64,000 nt of DNA, taken from the NCBI GenBank assembly GCA_963922205.1, contig CAWUHX010000070.1:186001-250000 (forward strand), read 5' to 3'. The stretch is from Romanomermis culicivorax. Lineage: Eukaryota > Nematoda > Enoplea > Mermithida > Mermithidae. The notes under the pieces are model-generated. The model saw only the letters and a program-made list of their open reading frames with translations. It did not search any database and was not told where the DNA came from. Each line of letters begins with the position of its first letter. Within the stretch, counting starts at the first letter, position 1. Of the stretch, positions 58,481 through 64,000 are shown piece after piece. The translations under genes were made by a program, and so were the position numbers.

Positions 58481-60660
58481 GAAATTGACTCACTTAGAGT
58501 TAAAGGACTGGGCTGGTCCTCTGGTCCTAAAATAAATTCAGCAAACAAACTTACTTTTTAGTACTCCATTGCATGTACAAAGTGTATTCCAGCAGCAGTC
58601 ACAATCACTTCTCTGCAATGTGCAGCAAAGGAGTAGAAGAAAAATGGCAAACATCCTAAGAACGCTTAAAATGAGAGGACTTTTGAATAAGGAAAAATTT
58701 ATGAAAACTATCTAATTTGTGTAATTTTTCACGGACAAGAAATCAACCGTGCTTTCTGCCTTGTTGTTGCATACTTAGTCATGCAGAACGACAAGAGACG
58801 ATGAACGGAATGAAATTTTACTGGCTTTAGCCTGAAATTGAAAAAGACGAAATTACAATTATTTTGGTTGGAAACATTCAAAACAAAATATCTATAATAA
58901 TTTACTTACTTTTCAGTAAAAAATGCAGAACGCAGAAAAAAACTCAGGCCGTTGGAGTCACACTTATTGACATTTGGGGATTCATGGTAAATTTTTTTCA
59001 GGTCTTATGAAATCAAAGTAATGATTTTCCCATATTTCTTAAGTTATTTACACTATCTTTCATTAAAAAGGGCAGACGGTGGTAGTGATGAAAATTCCAT
59101 TTTTTAAAACAGAGGATGCTTTGGCTGTGTATTGGCGCCAGATTAAGGGATTTAGGGACCAAAATGTTTCGTTGGGTTACTGTAGCTGCACTTGTTCGAT
59201 TTTGGACGTTGGTGAGCAGACAGTGGACACAGCAAAGAGTGATGGAAACAAGAAATTCACACAGATTTCTGTTGCCACTGTTTCACGTGTTTTCAGTTAT
59301 TTTTCATTATGTGTTTTCGTTAAGATTTTTTTTTATCGCCCCATCATCATTATAAATGTATTTATTATATATTGTATTCACATCGTCCTATTGATTTCTC
59401 AATACAAGCTCAACACGGCAAGTTGTATTGTTTTATGAGCATAGGGGAGATTCAGTAAGATAAGGATATTGGAGAGGAGGATAGGAACTTCTTGGGAGAA
59501 GTCACAGTGTTCTGCCTGAGGCTTAAGGAGGTTCCTGGTGAGGAATCTGTGTCTGAAGAGAGTCTGGAAGTGTATGTGTATCATTCACTTGTGGTTGAAC
59601 TGTTGCAAGCTTCTTTTGTATAAATGTAAAGGTCAGTCTCATCTTGCCAACTCCACAGCAGCCTAACAGTTTTTTTCATGTTGTTGTGCTATAACGAGAG
59701 AACCGGATTTTTACCTGCAAAATTACGTGCGAAAATACGTGCGAAAATAGGTGCAACCTATTGTAAATTTAAAAGTTCACTCAGCATCAAAATATGACCG
59801 GCAAAAACGTCAGTCAAAAAGGAAACTATTGTAGCCAACAATTTTCATCATTCCAAAATTTTAAAACCTAAAATTGTGATGAACGGTAAATTAACATCAT
59901 GTTATACTCTGAAAAAGATTGTTCAATGCTAACTAAATCCAATGGTACATGCAATGGTGTACGTGGAACATTGGTGCGTGAATTCAGATACACTAGTTTT
60001 CGACATATCACAAGTAAACTATTTGTTATTAATCTGGAATAAACAAAACTTCATAAAATACTAAAAATATAATAAGAAAAAAGTTATTGAAACACGTACA
60101 AAAAAGCGAAAATGGTTAAATATTTGCTAACAGCCTGAAAATTTGAAAATATGTTGAAATACGTGCTGATAAAGAAGAGGATTAAGTCGGAAAAATCGTT
60201 TTTCTGTGTTTCAGAACAGGGAAGATCGGAAAACATCAATAGAAGAAATACGTGCAGCCAGTAAAAATCTAGTCTCAAGTATATTACCCGACTTGCTAAA
60301 ATTTATCTTTGGCTAACAGTCAGTCGACAAGGTACAGTTTTATTTTGGCGCCGGTCTCACTCTGGTGCCCGTATTATTTTGGAGGCCACTGTTAAGAAAT
60401 GACTTTTTTTGATGTCTTATTTTGGTGCCCGTCTTTCTTTGGCGCCTCATCTAAGTCGCCAATTCAGCCTTCATGATGCTGATCATTTATTTAAGTAAGA
60501 AGCGATTACCAAATTTGCAAGATCACTGATCGGTAAGAGTTGTGTCTCTGTTAAAGCTCGTAATGTACCATAAGGATTTGGAACAAAGTGAACATTGCTC
60601 AGAAATTGGCAGACAGCGAGAGAAACATTACAGTAATGCAAAGGATAAAGTCCCAAACGT
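58481..60660. repeat. repeat unit R2, right piece
   Basis: Continues the R unit from GAAATTGACTC and matches 10,760-12,740 of R1 through GGGCAGACGGTGGTAGTGATGAAA-type blocks, the LTR-like segment, GAAGATCGGAAAACATCAAT and GGCGCC repeats. No intact gene. Confidence 0.8.
59165..59667 (+). repeat. solo LTR-like segment in R2
   Basis: TGTTTCGTTGG to CCACAGCAGCCTAACA; counterpart of 11,442-11,922 with the same flanks. Confidence 0.65.
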
Positions 60661-61259
60661 GCTAGTTTTTGAAAAAAGGAAAACAGGAAGGAAGATAGAG
60701 GGACAAAAGAAACTATATAAGAAGAAAAAAGTGCAAAACAGAAATAGAAATGTAAAAATGTAAAAGGAAAACTGAAGGCTGAAAAGTAAGGAGGAAAAGG
60801 AAACAAGGAACGGAAACGTGAAACAAATATTCTGCAAGATTGGAGAAAGCTAACAGAGTGTTAAATGAGCGAGTAGAAGAAGATTAAAATATAAAACAAA
60901 ACAAAAGTAGAAGGAGAAAAGAACTGAGAACGGGAAGAGAAGAAGGAATATATTACGACAGACAAATGAAAAAAGAAATAAGAACTGAAATACGAATATA
61001 AGCTAATAAGCGAAACGGGGATAAAATGAAACGGGAAAAATGTATGAAAACAAAAATGGAGAAACAATCAGAAACAACATAAAACCAAAAAAGTAGCATA
61101 ATTTTTTGACTCAATATTATCAGAATAGAAAGGAAGAAACTGAAACAGAGGGAAGAATGAAAGGGAAACAGTGAAGAAATGATATACAGAAAATAATGGA
61201 AAGGTATTTTAAAAAATGATTATTTACTGTCCACGTCGCCTCCCTTATGTAAGATTTTT
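60661..61259. repeat. purine-rich low-complexity tract
   Basis: GAAAAAAGGAAAACAGGAAGG-type sequence to about 61,200. Open frames here are Lys/Arg-rich (plus) or Phe/Ser-rich (minus) because of composition. Confidence 0.7.
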
Positions 61260-61533
61260 GGCACTTATGCACTTTATGGCCAATCAAATTTTTTTAAGTT
61301 TTTTAAGCATAAGTAGTATGGTTTACACTTGGTAAGCTTATGCCTAGCCTTACGCTTAGCCTTGGGCTTAGGCCTATGCTTAGGCTTATCCTTAGGCATA
61401 GGCTCAGGCTTAGCCTTAGCCTTGGGCTTAGGCTTGGACTTAGGTTTAGGTTTAAGCTTAGGCTTAGGGATTATGTACTTATGTGTAAAAAACTTTCAAA
61501 AAAATTCAATAGTCCATGAAGTGCATAAGTACC
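61260..61533. mobile_element. TIR element T3 with telomere-like core
   Basis: 274 bp. Left end GGCACTTATGCACTTTATGG, right end (reverse) GGTACTTATGCACTTCATGG, both followed by AATTTTTT-type sequence. Flanking octamers AGATTTTT and AGATTTTC match at 7 of 8, an 8 bp target duplication typical of hAT-like elements. The core from 61,335 to 61,475 is a degenerate TTAGGC array. Ends match T1. Confidence 0.8.
61335..61475 (+). repeat. interstitial degenerate TTAGGC array
   Basis: TTAGGC with variants TTAGCC, TTATGC, TTATCC and TTGGGC. About 23 units. Confidence 0.8.
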
Positions 61534-61749
61534 AGATTTTCATACTGTTGTGACACCACGTACTCTTGATTTTATGATTTAAATTAATATAAAGATAATT
61601 AGCACAAAAAAGGTGCAGTTTACTAAAAAGTAATGATTCAAGCAGAATATATAATTTTTTACAGGCAAGTTCAATAGACTTTTTATAGCATAATGCAAAA
61701 TGTCAAATTTAAAACTGCTCGTAAAATTTGCGCAAATAAAAGACACATA

Positions 61750-61935
61750 CAAGGCGCCAATGTAAGACGGGGGCCAAAGTGAGACAGGCGCCAAGTTGCG
61801 ACACAATCGTTGACAATGCTCGTATGGATTGTGTCGCAACTTGGCACCCATCTCACTTTGACGCCCATTTCACTTTGGCGCCGGTCTTATTTTGGCTCCT
61901 TGCCTCACTTTGGCACCCGTCTGATTTTGGAGTAC
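61750..61935. repeat. GGCGCC tandem-inverted cluster with hairpin
   Basis: Units of about 20 bp (CACTTTGGCGCC and CTCACTTTGGCACCC) occur in both orientations around a 22 bp hairpin (arms 61,787-61,808 and 61,827-61,848, one mismatch, CAAGTTGCGACACAATC). Related units occur at 12,575-12,620 and 60,345-60,460. Confidence 0.75.
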
Positions 61936-61984
61936 TAGAGGGGCCACATGATTCATTCCTCGTAGCTTGAAAGACGAGTGTGAT

Positions 61985-62575
61985 ACTTGAAAAACATGCT
62001 TGAAGCTCTCGCAATTTATTAAAAAATTTCGCACGATAAATCAAGCTTTGCATCTCAATATTCAATACTCAACGAAAAAATCAGGTTAAAATTACACACG
62101 AGATATCAAGATTTGGCACACGATAAATCATCTTGATAACAAAAAGTAATGATTTTGATTACAAAAAAGTAATCATCATGATAACTTTTCCAATCAAAAA
62201 TGTCAATCAAAATCGAGCACATTTAGTGATCGATATTATGGTGCGCCCATCCCTGCCAATGAAAATTTTTGAAACAAAGAATAGGCGTTACACTTCAAAG
62301 TGTATTTCTCAGATCGTGGCACGCTGGAGGACAGCCCCACTTTTTTACGCTAGCAATGTGGGAAGTTACTTTGCACGGGGAATCTTATGGAAATATTGCT
62401 TTTTCATAACTTATATTTTTCGAGATTTGTCAGAAAAACGTCAAAATCGCGTGCCCAGTTTTAAGTTGATTTTTGCATGTCGCAATTGAATATTGCGAAG
62501 CAAAACTTGATTTATCAGGTGAAATTTTTCGATAAGTCCCGAGGAGTTTCAAGCATATTGGATCTTGTTTTTTTC
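61985..62575. repeat. inverted repeat (foldback) of about 90 bp arms
   Basis: Left arm has CATGCTTGAAGCTC, then CGATAAATCAAGCTTTGC and CAATATTCAAT. The right arm (62,475-62,575) is its diverged complement. The interior is noncoding. Confidence 0.6.
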
Positions 62576-64000
62576 AAGATGAGATCTTGATTTTTTTCCA
62601 GATAGCACTTTGACGATGGGACCATGATTTGTTTAAAGATTATCATGAAAAAATTACGATGCACTATTAGAAAGGAATGTCCAATACCGAAAAACTCTTA
62701 CATCTTGATTTTTTACCATGCATCTTGAAATTTTTGTGAAATATCTCGAAATTTTTCCGATGCATGTTGAAAAAAGTTTGTGCTTCATGCTCGAAGGTAA
62801 TAATTTTTTTGAGCGGCCCTTCTCGTATTCTGTACATTGGGTCCCGGTTTGAAAATTAAGTAATTCAATGTGTATTGGCGACCACCTTCAAACAATTCGA
62901 GAAATTAACAATTCCTTACTGTCGTAATCACATCAAGCGGATACAGTAAGCGGATAAGAATGAAAATGATCATCAACAAAGTGTGAAGAAACTAGTTTTG
63001 TTTCTTCGCAAAAAGATAATTGTTCTGATACAGCAACAGTCACATTTTTTTAATACTTCATCATTTTCTTGAGGAAAAAAGAGAACCTATTTCCGCCTTT
63101 TCAAAAGCGGTAAAAATGGTCAAACTTGTTCAATTAATTGTGGCCTCGGAAGCACCATAAATAAATAAAGCGCTTCCTTACCACGTCACACTTTTATTGT
63201 ATAGCAGAAATCAGGAATTTTTTGTATAATCCTATCAATACATATTGTTGTTCAAAAACTAGATTCACGGCTACTATAGTCAAAAGCACAACACCCTTTG
63301 GCACAACAGCCGAAAATTTAAGATCAACGATGCACGTCTTATATTATACTCGCGTGTATCCGAAGTTGATGATTTTTCAGGGTCATAACTTTTTATAGTG
63401 ATACTAACACGTTTTTTTAGCAGTGTACATTTGTCATCAAAATTGTTCAATTTAATTTGATACCAATTTCGATGAGAATCAATTCCGTTAGGGGGGGCAG
63501 TAGATCGGATAGATTAATGCTTCTACAAATATTTCATTTCCGGAAAGCGTAATTTACACCGCGAAATTTATTAGTTACAAATCACTACTCGTGGCGACCT
63601 AGTGAGCATTATTTACATCAAATTTACATAATTAGGATCAATAATAGTAAATTCATTCGTATTTTATTACAGCATCAAATAAGCGTGGAATACACGAATA
63701 TATTCAATCTATATTACGTAGTTTCCACAAAAATCCGCAGCCAAACTTGATCCGATTAAAATTTTTTTCATATCAAATACAATTTTTGTATATTTATCAA
63801 ACGTAGTTTGTTCCAGTGATCGAATGAGTTTACCGATTTCATACTAAGTTCAGTTCGAATAATGTTCGCTTATCCATGTCAGTTCATTCTGGCCTATAGA
63901 ATGCCATTTTCCACCAAGTAATATCGTGCTCTTTTCACGCAATTTTGTACCAGTAGACAGTATAGAATTTTCCATTCGAAAAAAATTGATTTTGGTTACG
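62576..64000. other. unassigned AT-rich DNA
   Basis: No gene, RNA or repeat recognised up to the window end. Confidence 0.5.

Noticed and set aside
61329..61553. Gly/Leu repeat protein on the plus strand
   Set aside because: Six-base telomere-like repeats translate to a two-residue periodicity; there is no independent coding evidence.

Overview
This is an AT-rich, repeat-dominated eukaryotic window with almost no host coding sequence. It is probably from a nematode. Two degenerate interstitial arrays built on TTAGGC, the nematode telomere unit, lie near 16.8 kb and 61.4 kb, and every recognisable gene set belongs to mobile DNA typical of invertebrates. Paired LTRs differ mainly by C/T and G/A changes at CpG sites. 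That suggests cytosine methylation, which fits an early-branching nematode such as a mermithid better than a Caenorhabditis-type genome. The placement is inference.

Left part (1-23.5 kb). This part holds a retroelement protease scrap, a 3.5 kb gag-only LTR retrotransposon (element C, 2225-5727) inside a TIR repeat, a LINE fragment, and a segmental duplication (S1 about 7.28-9.96 kb, S2 about 14.76-16.56 kb). Each copy of the duplication carries the last exon of a cysteine-rich secreted-type gene. Small transposons with clear target duplications (6 bp, TTAA, TTA) sit in it, and the sister copies often show the empty site. A worn Polinton/Maverick (P1, about 19.9-23.5 kb) contributes integrase, packaging ATPase, minor capsid and small membrane protein remnants.

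Middle part (23.8-58.5 kb) is one nested insertion. Repeat unit R2 is split by a TIR element T1 (23,819-58,480). T1 contains a TA-flanked TIR element T2. T2 contains a Ty3/gypsy-type LTR retrotransposon B (26,398-58,157, TSD TAAC). B is broken by a related, GC-richer 14.2 kb retrotransposon A (30,442-44,628) and by a 7.8 kb Polinton P2 (45,808-53,609). A and B share an unusual layout: gag with a CHHC knuckle, protease, RT/RNase H and integrase (A only), then a long extra coding region. That region starts with a DEDDy 3'-5' exonuclease-like domain (WRN/RNase D type) and continues through an unknown middle domain, a low-complexity linker and a helical C-terminal domain. All are on the minus strand.

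P2 has inverted terminal repeats and, on the minus strand, packaging ATPase, two small conserved proteins, a virion-type hydrophobic protein, a double jelly-roll major capsid, an adenain-type protease, a minor capsid and an intact TATA-binding-protein (TBP) homologue whose start overlaps the minor capsid ORF. A PolB 3' fragment lies on the plus strand. Most genes are broken; the TBP frame is open.

Right part (58.5-64 kb) is the rest of R2 with an LTR-like segment, purine-rich DNA, a 274 bp TIR element filled with telomere-like repeats, foldback repeats and unassigned AT-rich DNA.

The two most interesting points are the Polinton-encoded TBP and the exonuclease-bearing LTR retrotransposon lineage.
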